Made by a program: the position numbers and the translations under genes. A DNA stretch of 64,000 nt, taken from the NCBI GenBank assembly GCA_034406555.1, contig DASCRM010000077.1:1-64000 (forward strand), in the 5' to 3' direction. The notes beneath the pieces are model-generated. The model ran no database searches. It was not told where the DNA came from and saw only the letters and a program-made list of their open reading frames with translations. Shown in pieces: positions 50,579 to 58,987 of this stretch (position 1 is the stretch's first letter; every line of letters starts with the position of its first letter). This DNA is from SHYR01 sp034406555 (GTDB lineage Bacteria; Chloroflexota; Dehalococcoidia; UBA2979).

Positions 50579-51520
50579 ATGACCGTCGGGCCCGCCTCTC
50601 CTGCGCTCGTCACCGGCGCGGCCGGGTTCTTCGGCTCACACCTCGTCGCGCGGCTCGCGCGTGACGGCTGCGCGGTCTCCGGCATCGACATCGCGCCGGA
50701 TCAGCGCGCGCAGCCCGACGGTGTGCGGGTCGTCGCGGCCGACGTGCGCGACTCAGATGCGCTCCGGCGCGTGATCGCGGACCTGCGACCGGCGGTCGTG
50801 TATCACCTCGCTGCGCAGGCCTCCGTCACCGTCTCAATGCGCGACCCGGCGCACGATATCGACGTAAACGTGCTGGGCTCCGTGCGCGTCGCGCAGGCCG
50901 CGATCGAGGGCGGTGTGCAGCGCCTCGTCTTCGTCTCCACCGGCGGCGCCCTCTACGGCGAGCCGGATCAGGTGCCCGTGACGGAGGCGGCCACGCCCGC
51001 CCCGCTCTCGGTGTACGGCGTCTCCAAGCTGGCGGCAGAACGCTACCTGACGGTGCTGGCGGCCGACGCGCAGATCGACCTCTCGATCGTACGGCCCGCG
51101 AACATCTACGGCCCCGGCCAGGATCCGCTGGGCGAGGCGGGGGTGGTCGCGATCTTCGCGGCGAAGATGCTGCGCGATGAACCGGTCACGATCTTCGGAG
51201 ACGGCAGCCAGCAGAGGGACTACCTCTACGTTGACGACGCGGTGGACGCCACCGTGCTCGCAGCGGTCAGCGAACCAGCCGCCTGCCTGATCGGCACTGC
51301 GACGGGCACCAGCACGCTCGATGTCTATCAACTGGTGGCGCGTTTCGCTGGCTACGAGCGTGAACCGAAGTACGAGGCGGAGCGACCGGGCGACATCCAG
51401 CGCATCGCGCTCGCCTCGGAGCGAGCAAAGCGACTGTGGGGCTGGGAGGCCAGCACAAGCCTCGAAGATGGCTTCGCGGCGACAGTCGACTGGTTCCGCG
51501 CGAACCCTCGCAATGAGTAG
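50579..51520 (+). CDS. NAD-dependent epimerase/dehydratase (nucleotide-sugar type)
   Basis: The 313-residue extended SDR has VTGAAGFFGSHLV for the cofactor, YGVSKLAAERYL (catalytic Tyr and Lys), STGGALYGE and IVRPANIYGPGQ. Its closest general match is UDP-glucose 4-epimerase or dTDP-glucose dehydratase-like proteins. The exact sugar is not predictable. It lies 9 nt after gyrA, so it is probably co-transcribed. Confidence 0.88.
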   Translation: MTVGPASPALVTGAAGFFGSHLVARLARDGCAVSGIDIAPDQRAQPDGVRVVAADVRDSDALRRVIADLRPAVVYHLAAQASVTVSMRDPAHDIDVNVLGSVRVAQAAIEGGVQRLVFVSTGGALYGEPDQVPVTEAATPAPLSVYGVSKLAAERYLTVLAADAQIDLSIVRPANIYGPGQDPLGEAGVVAIFAAKMLRDEPVTIFGDGSQQRDYLYVDDAVDATVLAAVSEPAACLIGTATGTSTLDVYQLVARFAGYEREPKYEAERPGDIQRIALASERAKRLWGWEASTSLEDGFAATVDWFRANPRNE

Positions 51521-51634
51521 CAGCGGCGAGCCCCGGCGAAGCGCCGTTCACCCCCCAGACTGCGGCCCTATGGCAAGATTGGGGCCCATGGCACCGCAGC
51601 GAGCAGCACCCCCCGCGTCGAATGGCGCACACGA

Positions 51635-52687
51635 GTGAGCGCACTCGACGATCCCGCGATCTACGAGCGCGTAGACCGGTCCAACCTGCGAGACATGATC
51701 GAGCGAGCACACGAGCAGGCGCGCGACGGCTGGGATAGCGGCGTGGCGTGGGATCTGGCGGGCCTCGAACGCCCCGCCCGCGTCGTCGTCGCCGGCATGG
51801 GCGGGTCGGCGATCGGCGCGGACATGGTCGCCACCGTCGCCTCGCACAGCTCGACCGTGCCGGTGCATGTGATCCGCGGCTACGAGCTGCCAAAGACGGA
51901 CGACGCCACGCTGGTCGTCGCCTGCTCGTTCTCGGGCAACACATCCGAGACGCTCTCCGCCTTCCGCAAGGCGAGTAAGCAGGGGCGCCCGTGCATCGCG
52001 ATCACCGGTGGTGGCGCGCTCTCCGAGTTCGCCGAGAGTGCCGGGCACCCGCAATTCCACTACGACTGGGACGGCCCGCCGCGCACCGCCTTTGGCTACG
52101 GGCTCTTCCCGCTGCTCGCGATCCTCAAGCGGCTCGGCGTGATCGACATCGCCGACGCGGAAGTCGAGCGCGCGATCGTCGCGATCGAGGCTGGCCGGGC
52201 GGCATGGAACAGCGGGGTCCCGACCGCATCGAACGAGGCCAAGCAGATCGCCACGGAGATTACCGGCCGCACAGTTGTCGTGATCGGCGCGGATTTCCTG
52301 GACGCCGCCGCTGGCCGCTGGGCGGGCCAGTTAAACGAGAACGCCAAGCAGTGGGCCTTCCACGGCAGTCTGCCGGAGGCCAGCCACAATCTGGTGGAGA
52401 GCATCGCCAGCCCGGCACCCGGCGTCGAACCGCCGTGCGCGCTGCTGCTCGATTCACCCCTCGCCCACCCGCGCACGCGCCTGCAACTACGAGGCACCGG
52501 TGAGTTGTTCGAGGGCGCCGAGGTGCCGCACACGCAGGTCGTCGCGGAGGGCGAGAGCGTGCTCGAGACGCTCGTGTGGGCCTCCTACCTCGCCGACTGG
52601 GTCTCGTACTACGTGGCGATGCTGCGAGACGTCGATCCGATGACTACCCACAACATCGGCACCCTGCGCAGCATCCCCGTCGAATAG
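51635..52687 (+). CDS. Bifunctional phosphoglucose/phosphomannose isomerase
   Basis: The 350-residue protein has two SIS domains. Motifs are VVVAGMGGSAIGADM, CSFSGNTSETLSAF, and the C-terminal TVVVIGADFLDAAAGRWAGQ. This short PGI/PMI type interconverts glucose-6-P, fructose-6-P and mannose-6-P. The catalytic region ending LPEASHNLVE is visible. The GTG start at 51635 is the best in-frame choice. It fits the adjacent sugar epimerase and polysaccharide remnants. Confidence 0.9.
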   Translation: MSALDDPAIYERVDRSNLRDMIERAHEQARDGWDSGVAWDLAGLERPARVVVAGMGGSAIGADMVATVASHSSTVPVHVIRGYELPKTDDATLVVACSFSGNTSETLSAFRKASKQGRPCIAITGGGALSEFAESAGHPQFHYDWDGPPRTAFGYGLFPLLAILKRLGVIDIADAEVERAIVAIEAGRAAWNSGVPTASNEAKQIATEITGRTVVVIGADFLDAAAGRWAGQLNENAKQWAFHGSLPEASHNLVESIASPAPGVEPPCALLLDSPLAHPRTRLQLRGTGELFEGAEVPHTQVVAEGESVLETLVWASYLADWVSYYVAMLRDVDPMTTHNIGTLRSIPVE

Positions 52688-52857
52688 CCGCCGGCCGCCG
52701 GCTGGGGCTGGTTTGTGCGCTTTCGGTTTTCCGCCTCTCGACTTAGCTCCGCGAAGCGACGAGCAGCGAGAGCGAAGCCGGAAGTCGAGCCCAGCACCCT
52801 CATCCCGCTCAACTCCGCCTCCGCCTCCAGCTCCACCGACGGTCGCGAAGCGACCGA

Positions 52858-52941
52858 GGGGTGCGGGGGCGAAGCCCTCGCGAATCCAAGGGCGGGTGGA
52901 GGGGCGCCATCCAGAAAACACAGCGCGACGAAGCCGCGGCC
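52858..52941 (+). repeat. G-rich dispersed intergenic repeat, copy C
   Basis: About 80 bp starting GGGGTGCGGGGGCGAAGC, followed by AAGGGCGGGTGGAGGGG, CCATCCAGAAAACACAGCGC and GAAGCCGC. It aligns with copy A at 12705 along its whole length. It occupies part of the 335 bp gap between the isomerase gene and a truncated glycosyltransferase. The rest of the gap shows no gene. A TAGACT hexamer at 52977 may belong to the truncated gene. Confidence 0.7.
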
Positions 52942-53022
52942 CAATTCCCCTCGCCGCTCGGCAACAGCGAACGATCTAGACTGAGATACCCCTCTTCGCA
53001 GGCAGGAACGGACCAGCGCCGC

Positions 53023-53179
53023 ATGCAGACCGAAGGCACGGCGACGCGATCCGGACCCGCCGCCGTGCTGCTCCGACTCGCGAGGCGGGCGGCGACGCGC
53101 GAGACCGCTGCGGTCGCCGCCCTGAGCCTGATGCCGGCCCTGCTGTACCTCCCGTTCCTCAACGAACCGCTGTTCGGCG
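53023..53179 (+). pseudogene. N-terminal fragment of a polytopic glycosyltransferase (ArnT/PMT-like)
   Basis: From ATG 53023 the frame encodes about 50 residues: a basic leader and LMPALLYLPFLNEPLFGD. This is the first membrane helix and the acidic loop of ArnT/PMT-type membrane glycosyltransferases. Homology ends near 53178, where the sequence enters the antisense of another gene's start. The rest of the transferase is absent. Confidence 0.55.
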
Positions 53180-53223
53180 ACCGGCGCGCCATCGAAGCGC
53201 ACGACGCCGTAGATCCCGCACAT
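53178..53223 (-). pseudogene. N-terminal fragment of asparagine synthase-like gene
   Basis: On the minus strand, an ATG at 53223 opens MCGIYGVVRFDGAPV. This matches the class II glutamine amidotransferase start of asparagine synthases, in which Cys2 is the nucleophile. GAGGGG lies upstream. The gene follows a sugar transferase, as in polysaccharide loci. After about 15 codons homology ends at the junction near 53178. Confidence 0.6.
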
Positions 53224-53295
53224 CGCGCTTCGCGCGCCCCTCGTTACTGAACAAGCACGATACGCGGTCGGACGGGAGCAGCCCGGGCGTTGCCG

Positions 53296-53997
53296 CTAGT
53301 GCGCCCCGCGCATCGAGAGCACCGTGAGCGGCGTGCGCGCGAGGATCGCGAGGTCGTGGCCGAGCGAACGCTCTCGGATGTAGCGCAGATCCATCACCAC
53401 CCAGCGATCCCACGGAATGTCGCTGCGGCCACTCACCTGCCACGTACAGGTCAGCCCCGGGTTCACGACGAGCCGTTCGGCTTCCGCGTCGGTGTAGCGC
53501 GCGACCTCGTCCGGCAGCGGCGGGCGCGGGCCGACGAGGCTCATCTGCCCGGCCAGTACGTTCACGAACTGCGGGAGCTCATCGAGGGAGAGCCATCGCA
53601 GCAGCCGCCTGAAGAGCAGGCGCCGAGGGTCGTTCGGGGCCTTGAAGGCCGGGCCATCGACGACGTTCAGCGCACCGAGGTCGTCAGCGGCGCGGTCGGC
53701 GTGCGCGTGCATCGTGCGCAGCTTCAGCATCGGAAACTCCACGCCGAGCAGCCCAACGCGACGCTGCACGTAGAACGGGTTACCTGGCGATTCGAGGAAG
53801 ATCAGCAGCGCCGAGAGCAGCGCGACCGGAGCCGAGGCGATCAGCAGCAGCGACGCCAGCACGATGTCGAGCGCGCGCTTTGTGACGTTGTACAGCGCGT
53901 GTGGATCGGAACGCGGAGCGCCACGGTCAGGCGCAGCGCGCTCAATGTCTCGCCTCTGCTGTTCTCTCGGACAACCACACGGCCTCCAGCCCTCCAC
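53296..53997 (-). CDS. Undecaprenyl-phosphate sugar transferase (WcaJ/Bac_transf family)
   Basis: The 233-residue protein has an N-terminal membrane helix (ALDIVLASLLLIASAP) and the catalytic block NPFYVQRRVGLLG, FPMLKLRTMHAHAD, RRLLRWLSLDELPQFVNVL and MSLVGPRPPLPDEV. It starts lipid-linked polysaccharide synthesis by moving a sugar-1-phosphate to undecaprenyl phosphate. The start is uncertain; the GTG at 53997 gives a basic leader. It precedes the truncated asparagine synthase-like gene in the same direction. Confidence 0.9.
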   Translation of the reverse strand: MEGWRPCGCPREQQRRDIERAAPDRGAPRSDPHALYNVTKRALDIVLASLLLIASAPVALLSALLIFLESPGNPFYVQRRVGLLGVEFPMLKLRTMHAHADRAADDLGALNVVDGPAFKAPNDPRRLLFRRLLRWLSLDELPQFVNVLAGQMSLVGPRPPLPDEVARYTDAEAERLVVNPGLTCTWQVSGRSDIPWDRWVVMDLRYIRERSLGHDLAILARTPLTVLSMRGAH

Positions 53998-54100
53998 CTA
54001 GCCTAACGAGTCGCCGCCGCTCGCGTGACACGGGCGATTCCCTAGTCTCCCCACACTGTCAGCTCAGAAGCAGCGCGCAGCGGTGTCCGTGGACGCCAGC

Positions 54101-54106
54101 TACACT
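54101..54106 (+). promoter_or_regulatory. Putative -10 box TACACT, leaderless thiL promoter
   Basis: TACACT lies 7 nt before the thiL GTG. No ribosome-binding site is present, so the mRNA is probably leaderless. Confidence 0.45.
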
Positions 54107-54113
54107 CGATATC

Positions 54114-55118
54114 GTGACTGAACTCCACTTCGGCGAATTCGAACTGATCGACCGCATCGTTGCCCGGCTGGGTGATGCGGCGGCCACCGAGATCCTCATC
54201 CCGCCGGGCGACGATTCCGCCGCGTGGGCGACCAGCGAGGGTGTCACTGTGGCCTCGATCGATGCGGCCGTGGAGGGCAGCCATTGGCACGCGGGCAGCC
54301 CGCTGGACGTCGCCGGCTGGCGCGCCATCGCGGGCGCGATCTCCGACATCGCCGCGATGGGTGCGGAGGTGCAGCAACTGCTCGTCGCCACCGTGATCGG
54401 CGCGGATGTGACGGTCGAGGCGCTCGATGCGCTGATCCACGGTATGGCGGATGCCTGCCGCTGCCACGGCACACGTATCGCCGGAGGCGACATCGTGCGC
54501 GGCCCGCAGATCGCGATCACCGTGACCGTGATCGGCCACTCGCCACACGCCGACCGCCTGCTGCGTCGGGACGCGGCGAGGCCCGGCGACGCGATCGCGG
54601 TCTCCGGCACGCCGGGTGCCTCCGCGGGCGGCTTCGCGCTGCTCGGCACGGAGCGCGAGGACGATGCCGCAGTGGCCTCCCTGCTCACGGCGCACCGCCG
54701 CCCCGTCGCGCGGCTCGCACTCGGCCGTGCGGCCGTCGATGCGCGCATTCGCAGCGCGATCGACATCTCGGACGGACTGTTGCAGGATCTCGGCCACATC
54801 GCCGAGCGCTCCGGCGTGGGCATCGAAATCGACCTCGCCTCGCTGCCACTGGATCCGGCTGCGATCGAGACGTTCGGCGAGCAGGAGGCGCGCGATATGG
54901 CGCTGGGTGGTGGCGAGGACTACGAGCTAGCGCTCGCCGGCCCCGCCGACGCGCTCGCGACCCTCGCCGCCGAGGATGTCCCCGTCACCGTGGTCGGCCG
55001 CGTCGTCGCCGAGCACGTCGGCGAGGCGTGGGCGATCGCCGAGGATGGCACCCGCTACGAGCCCCCCACCGCGGGCTGGGACCAGCTCCGCTCCAACGAC
55101 TCGAACGACGCGCGATGA
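54114..55118 (+). CDS. thiL: Thiamine-monophosphate kinase
   Basis: The 334-residue protein has the ThiL pattern: FELIDRIVARLGD, IPPGDDSAAWA, VEGSHWHAGSPLDVAGWRA and SDIAAMGAEVQ. The C-terminal half contains ISDGLLQDLGHIAERSGVG and GGGEDYELAL. It phosphorylates thiamine monophosphate to the diphosphate. GTG 54114 was chosen as the first in-frame start fitting the family N-terminus. Its stop overlaps tsaE (ATGA). Confidence 0.93.
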   Translation: MTELHFGEFELIDRIVARLGDAAATEILIPPGDDSAAWATSEGVTVASIDAAVEGSHWHAGSPLDVAGWRAIAGAISDIAAMGAEVQQLLVATVIGADVTVEALDALIHGMADACRCHGTRIAGGDIVRGPQIAITVTVIGHSPHADRLLRRDAARPGDAIAVSGTPGASAGGFALLGTEREDDAAVASLLTAHRRPVARLALGRAAVDARIRSAIDISDGLLQDLGHIAERSGVGIEIDLASLPLDPAAIETFGEQEARDMALGGGEDYELALAGPADALATLAAEDVPVTVVGRVVAEHVGEAWAIAEDGTRYEPPTAGWDQLRSNDSNDAR

Positions 55119-55597
55119 CGATCGCCAACCGCCTCGCGACGACCTCCACGGGTGTCGCGCGCACACGCGCGCTCGGGCGGCGGTTGGCCAAGCTGCTGCG
55201 CGCGGGAGACATCGCGCTGCTGCAGGGACCACTCGGTGCCGGCAAGACCGCGTTCGCGCAGGGTGTCGGCGCCGGGCTGAAGGTCGAGGGGCAGGTCACC
55301 AGCCCCACCTTCGTGCTGATGGCGCGGCATGACGGCGGTTCGCTGCCGCTCTTCCACGCCGACCTCTACCGCCTGACCGCGAGCGAGGAGGTCGCGGAAC
55401 TCGAGTTGGCCGAACAGGCGGCTGAGGGGGTGCTCCTCGTCGAATGGCCCGAACTCGGCCTCGATGCCCTGCCGAACGAGCATCTTCTGGTCGCGATCGA
55501 GCCGGTTGAGGACGCACCAGACGAGCGCCGCATCACTTTCGTCGCCAACGGCGAGCGCTATCAACGGGTGCTGGATGGGCTGGCCGGGCGTGTCTGA
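55115..55597 (+). CDS. tsaE: tRNA threonylcarbamoyladenosine biosynthesis ATPase
   Basis: The 160-residue protein has the P-loop GPLGAGKTAFAQG, SPTFVLM, the HADLYRL segment, and VEWPEL. It drives the TsaBDE complex making t6A37 in tRNA. It is translationally coupled to thiL and overlaps tsaB, a common arrangement. Confidence 0.94.
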   Translation: MTIANRLATTSTGVARTRALGRRLAKLLRAGDIALLQGPLGAGKTAFAQGVGAGLKVEGQVTSPTFVLMARHDGGSLPLFHADLYRLTASEEVAELELAEQAAEGVLLVEWPELGLDALPNEHLLVAIEPVEDAPDERRITFVANGERYQRVLDGLAGRV

Positions 55598-56309
55598 GCG
55601 CACCCCGCCCGAAGTGGCTCCTGCCCTGGCCATCGACAGTGCCTCGCCCGAGGCCGGGGTCGCGGTGTTGCGTGGCGACGAGCTAGTCGCCGAGCGCCAG
55701 TGGACGCTGGAGACGACGTTCTCGCTGGAGCTGCTCGCTGCGATCGACGGGGTGCTGGCCGACGCGGGCGTGACGAAGGACGAGTTGGCCGCGATCGTGG
55801 TTGCTGTCGGGCCCGGCGGCTACAGCGGACTGCGCACCGGCGTCGCGACAGCACAGGGGCTCGCGCTGGCCCTCGATCTCCCGCTCGCCGGGGTGTCGCG
55901 GCTGGAGGCGCAGGCCTACCCGCACCTCGCGCCCGACCGCCCGGTGATCGCCGTGCACGACCCCGGCCGAGGCCAGATCGCCTGGGCTGCCTACGCGCAG
56001 GGTCGCCCGGCGCCCGAGGTGGTGGTCGCTGCTCGCATCGACAGCGCGGAGCGGTGCGTCGCGCTCGCGCCGCCAGGCGCGCTGTGGTGCGGCGAGCTGA
56101 CAGACGAGCTCCGCGCCGCGCTCGATGCCGCACTGGCAGCCGCCGGTCGCGCTGCCGAGGCCGAGCCACCGGCCGACAACTCTCGACGCGCCGCCGACCT
56201 CGTACGGCTCGCCCGGCTGCACGACGCCTACGGCGACCCCGCGGAGGTGGACGTCGTCTACCTGCGCCCGCCGAACATCACCAAACCCCGCGCGGAAGCG
56301 AAGCCCTGA
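55590..56309 (+). CDS. tsaB: tRNA threonylcarbamoyladenosine biosynthesis protein TsaB
   Basis: The 239-residue protein has the ASKHA-fold TsaB motifs: PALAIDSASPEAGVAVL, VVAVGPGGYSGLRTGVATAQGLA and a C-terminal VVYLRPPNITKP. TsaB binds the TsaD catalytic subunit in t6A synthesis. The start is GTG 55590, 8 nt inside tsaE; ATG 55575 is an alternative. tsaD was not seen in the window. Confidence 0.9.
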   Translation: MSERTPPEVAPALAIDSASPEAGVAVLRGDELVAERQWTLETTFSLELLAAIDGVLADAGVTKDELAAIVVAVGPGGYSGLRTGVATAQGLALALDLPLAGVSRLEAQAYPHLAPDRPVIAVHDPGRGQIAWAAYAQGRPAPEVVVAARIDSAERCVALAPPGALWCGELTDELRAALDAALAAAGRAAEAEPPADNSRRAADLVRLARLHDAYGDPAEVDVVYLRPPNITKPRAEAKP

Positions 56310-56334
56310 CGCTATCGCTCGTCCGAAATACACT
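56306..56334 (+). promoter_or_regulatory. Putative ndk promoter
   Basis: CTGACG and TACACT are spaced by 17 bp, 30 bp before the ndk ATG, which has GGAGG. The -35 overlaps the end of tsaB. Confidence 0.5.
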
Positions 56335-56364
56335 GCCACCGGCACGCAGCCCACGGAGGCACCA

Positions 56365-56820
56365 ATGGAACGCACTCTCATCCTCGTCAAGCCGGATGCC
56401 GTACAGCGCGGACTGGCCGGCGAGGTCATCAGCCGCTTCGAACGTCGCGGCCTGCGCATCGTCGGGCTGCGCCTGCTGCACGTCGATGAGGCGCTCGCTC
56501 GCCGCCATTACGAGGAGCACGAGGGCAAGCCGTTCTTCGATGGGCTCGTCGCCTTCATCACCAGCTCACCGCTGATCGCCGCCGTGCTCGAAGGCCCGAA
56601 CGTGATCGCCGCCGCCCGCCAGAGCATGGGCGCGACCGACCCCAAGCAGGCGGCCCCCGGCACGATCCGAGGCGACTTCGGCATCGACCTCGGCCTCAAC
56701 CTCGTCCATGGCTCCGACAGCCCGGAGAGCGCCGAGCGCGAGATCGGGCTCTTCTTCGAGGGTCTACCGCTGCTCGAATGGGAGCGCGACAGCGAGCGCT
56801 GGAGCTTCGAAGACGAGTAG
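56365..56820 (+). CDS. ndk: Nucleoside diphosphate kinase
   Basis: The 151-residue protein matches Ndk: RTLILVKPDAVQRGLAGEVI, and the active-site His in NLVHGSDSPESA. It has AAPGTIRGDFG for nucleotide binding and the typical C-terminus. It transfers the gamma phosphate between NTPs. ATG follows GGAGGCACCA. Confidence 0.96.
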   Translation: MERTLILVKPDAVQRGLAGEVISRFERRGLRIVGLRLLHVDEALARRHYEEHEGKPFFDGLVAFITSSPLIAAVLEGPNVIAAARQSMGATDPKQAAPGTIRGDFGIDLGLNLVHGSDSPESAEREIGLFFEGLPLLEWERDSERWSFEDE

Positions 56821-56855
56821 AAGGCACAGCCGCGGCGCAAGCCGCGTCTACTTCA
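56817..56855. terminator. Bidirectional hairpin between ndk and rsfS
   Basis: A CGCGGC-GCAA-GCCGCG hairpin with outer GTAGA/TCTAC pairing lies between the convergent genes. No long T-run follows on either strand, so it is a plausible but unproven shared terminator. Confidence 0.5.
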
Positions 56856-56859
56856 GCCC

Positions 56860-57207
56860 CTACTGGATGCGCACGACCTCGCGAGCGCTGCTCCACAACC
56901 CTTCGAGGTTGTAGTACGCACGCCGCTCCAGCGAGAACAGGTGCACGATCAGCTCGCCGACGTCGAAGAGCATCCAGCCCGACTCGACCGTGCCCTCCTC
57001 CTGCGCCTTCACACCAGGCGCGACGCGGGCGAGCTCCTTGCTCAGGGCGTCGATCAGCGCGCGCATCTGCCGCACGTTGTCGATCGTCGCCACGACGAAG
57101 TAGCCGGTGAAGGCATCGATCACCGTGAGATCGAGCAGCACGACGTCAGCGGCCTGCCCATCTGCCAGCACATCGACCACGTATTGCGCGAGTTCTTGAC
57201 CTCGCAG
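56860..57207 (-). CDS. rsfS: Ribosomal silencing factor RsfS (Iojap family), probable CTG start
   Basis: The protein binds uL14 and blocks subunit joining. The family core is clear: GQAADVVLLDLTVIDAFTGYFVVAT and the C-terminal GELIVHLFSLERRAYYNLEGLW. No ATG, GTG or TTG exists between the upstream in-frame TGA and GTG 57180. Starting at GTG would delete the conserved first helix, and it has no ribosome-binding site. A CTG at 57205-57207 lies 5 nt after GAGGAGG and aligns with the first Met of E. coli RsfS. I therefore chose CTG 57207, giving 115 residues. Confidence 0.8.
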   Translation of the reverse strand: MRGQELAQYVVDVLADGQAADVVLLDLTVIDAFTGYFVVATIDNVRQMRALIDALSKELARVAPGVKAQEEGTVESGWMLFDVGELIVHLFSLERRAYYNLEGLWSSAREVVRIQ

Positions 57208-57260
57208 CGCGCCCTCCTCGGTACGACCGGCGGCGGCTCACACGGCCGGTCGGCAGGCGA

Positions 57261-57269
57261 AGTATATCA
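57261..57269 (-). promoter_or_regulatory. Extended -10 promoter for rsfS (TGATATACT)
   Basis: On the minus strand TGATATACT fits the extended -10 form TGN-TATAAT. Transcription would start about 45 nt upstream of the CTG, leaving room for the GAGGAGG site. Confidence 0.55.
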
Positions 57270-57327
57270 ACGCGCTCGGTTACAGCCGGCAGAGAGGTGG
57301 ACTCGATCACGTACACCACGGCCGCTC

Positions 57328-57333
57328 TACAAT
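57328..57333 (+). promoter_or_regulatory. Putative -10 box TACAAT, leaderless mnmA promoter
   Basis: TACAAT lies 6 nt before the mnmA ATG, with no ribosome-binding site between them. Confidence 0.5.
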
Positions 57334-57339
57334 GAGCGC

Positions 57340-58512
57340 ATGACCGGAAGCTCTTCCGCCTCGCCTGCCACGCCAACCCGCGTGCTCGTCGCCATGTCGG
57401 GCGGCGTCGACTCCGCCGTCGCGGCCGCGCTGCTGCACGAGCAGGACTACGACGTGATTGGCGTGACGCTGCGGCTCTACACCGAGCCGGACGAGAGCGT
57501 GCTGCGCTCCCGTCGCGCATGCTGTGGCATCGAGGACATCGCAGACGCGCGCGCCGCCGCCCAGCGCATCGGTATCCCGCACTACGTGCTGAACATGGAG
57601 CAGCAGTTCGAGCGCGACGTGATCGGGTACTTCGTCGACGAGTACGCGGCCGGTCGCACTCCCAACCCCTGCCTGGCCTGCAACCAGCACGTGAAGTTCT
57701 CCACCCTGCTCGACCGCACCGTCGCAATGGGCTGCGAGATGTTGGCCACCGGCCACTACGCCCGCATCGAGCGCGACGGCGAGGCTGCCGAGGGGGACAA
57801 CACGGCGCGCCTACTCGCCGCGATCGACGAGCAGAAGGACCAGTCCTACGTCCTCTACATGCTGGACCAGCAGGCGCTGGCGCGGACGCTCTTCCCGCTG
57901 GGCGCGATCGATAAGAGCGAGACGCGGCGCATGGCCGCGGGCCTCGGACTGGCGGTGGCCGACAAGCCGGACTCCGCCGACATCTGCTTCGTCCCCGGCG
58001 GCGACTACCGGTCGCTGTTGCGCGACCGCGGCGTCGACGACCGCCCTGGCGAGATCGTGAACGTCGAGGGCGCGACCGTCGGCAGCCACGACGGCGTAGC
58101 GGGCTACACCGTCGGCCAGCGCCGCGGCCTTGGCCTCGGCGGCGGGCAGCGGCGCTTCGTGACGGGCATCGACGCGGACGCAAACCGCGTGATCGTCGGC
58201 GGGGAGCATAACCTCATGCGCGACAGCCTCCGGGCCTCCGACTCACACTGGGTCGGGGCACCTCCGCAGCTCGGCGAGCCCCTCTCTGCGCGCATCCGCC
58301 ACCACGCCGAACCGGTCCCCGCGCGGGTGAGCGCGATCGACGGCTCCAGCTTCGAGCTCCAGTTCGAGACGCCCGTACGCGCCGTCGCTCCCGGTCAGGC
58401 GGCTGTGCTCTATCGGGGCGGCGAGGTTGTGGGCGGTGGCACGATCGAACCAGCCGCCTCCCTGACTACTGACCCGGCCATCGCGAGCGCCGCGACGGCG
58501 GACCGCGTTTGA
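57340..58512 (+). CDS. mnmA: tRNA-specific 2-thiouridylase MnmA
   Basis: The 390-residue protein has the PP-loop AMSGGVDSAVAAALL, PNPCLACNQHVKFS (catalytic Cys), TGHYARI and DQSYVLYML. The second catalytic Cys lies in ADICFVPGG. It thiolates U34 of tRNA for Lys, Glu and Gln. The C-terminal domain ends RGGEVVGGGTIEPA. It is complete and likely leaderless. Confidence 0.95.
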   Translation: MTGSSSASPATPTRVLVAMSGGVDSAVAAALLHEQDYDVIGVTLRLYTEPDESVLRSRRACCGIEDIADARAAAQRIGIPHYVLNMEQQFERDVIGYFVDEYAAGRTPNPCLACNQHVKFSTLLDRTVAMGCEMLATGHYARIERDGEAAEGDNTARLLAAIDEQKDQSYVLYMLDQQALARTLFPLGAIDKSETRRMAAGLGLAVADKPDSADICFVPGGDYRSLLRDRGVDDRPGEIVNVEGATVGSHDGVAGYTVGQRRGLGLGGGQRRFVTGIDADANRVIVGGEHNLMRDSLRASDSHWVGAPPQLGEPLSARIRHHAEPVPARVSAIDGSSFELQFETPVRAVAPGQAAVLYRGGEVVGGGTIEPAASLTTDPAIASAATADRV

Positions 58513-58591
58513 GGCGCACATGCGCGACCGGTACGATGTTTGCGACGCGATCGTCAGCTGACGGTGCTCGCGACACGACGGCAGGTTGCTG

Positions 58592-58987
58592 ATGCGGTAC
58601 GCGGTCCTCGGATTCTTCGTCTTCGCGACGCTGATCGCGATCGGTATCGCCGCCTACATCCAGTTCGACTTCACGCTCGCAGAGATCCGCGATGTGGTGA
58701 TCGTCATCTTCGGCCTGCTCGCCGTTCTGCTCCTGATCATCATGGTCGTGACCCTGCTGGCACTGCTGGTCGCGGTCCGACTGGCCACCAGCGCGCTAGG
58801 CGAGCTGCGACGCGAGAGGGTTCAGCCCGCGCTCGATAACCTGCGTGCCAGCGCGAAAAACGTACGAGGTGCGACGGAGTTCATGGCCGACTCCGCCGTC
58901 CATCCGGTGATCCGCGCCGTCTCGGTCACGCGCGGCATCCGACGTGGCATCGGGCTCGTGACCGGCATCGGCCGGAAGCGCGAGTGA
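58592..58987 (+). CDS. Small membrane protein of unknown function
   Basis: The roughly 131-residue protein has two strongly hydrophobic N-terminal segments (AVLGFFVFATLIAIGIAAYI; LLLIIMVVTLLALLVAVRLA) and a basic, helical cytoplasmic tail (RRERVQPALDNLRASAKNV). No family was recognised. ATG 58592 was chosen over TTG 58586. It is coupled by GTGA overlap to the next small gene, and the two may be one module. Confidence 0.7.
   Translation: MRYAVLGFFVFATLIAIGIAAYIQFDFTLAEIRDVVIVIFGLLAVLLLIIMVVTLLALLVAVRLATSALGELRRERVQPALDNLRASAKNVRGATEFMADSAVHPVIRAVSVTRGIRRGIGLVTGIGRKRE

Noticed and set aside
51548..52060. Minus-strand frame opposite the isomerase
   Set aside because: Antisense shadow of a gene with clear SIS-domain motifs.
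56860..57180. rsfS starting at GTG 57180
   Set aside because: It would remove the conserved first helix and has no ribosome-binding site. CTG 57207 fits better.
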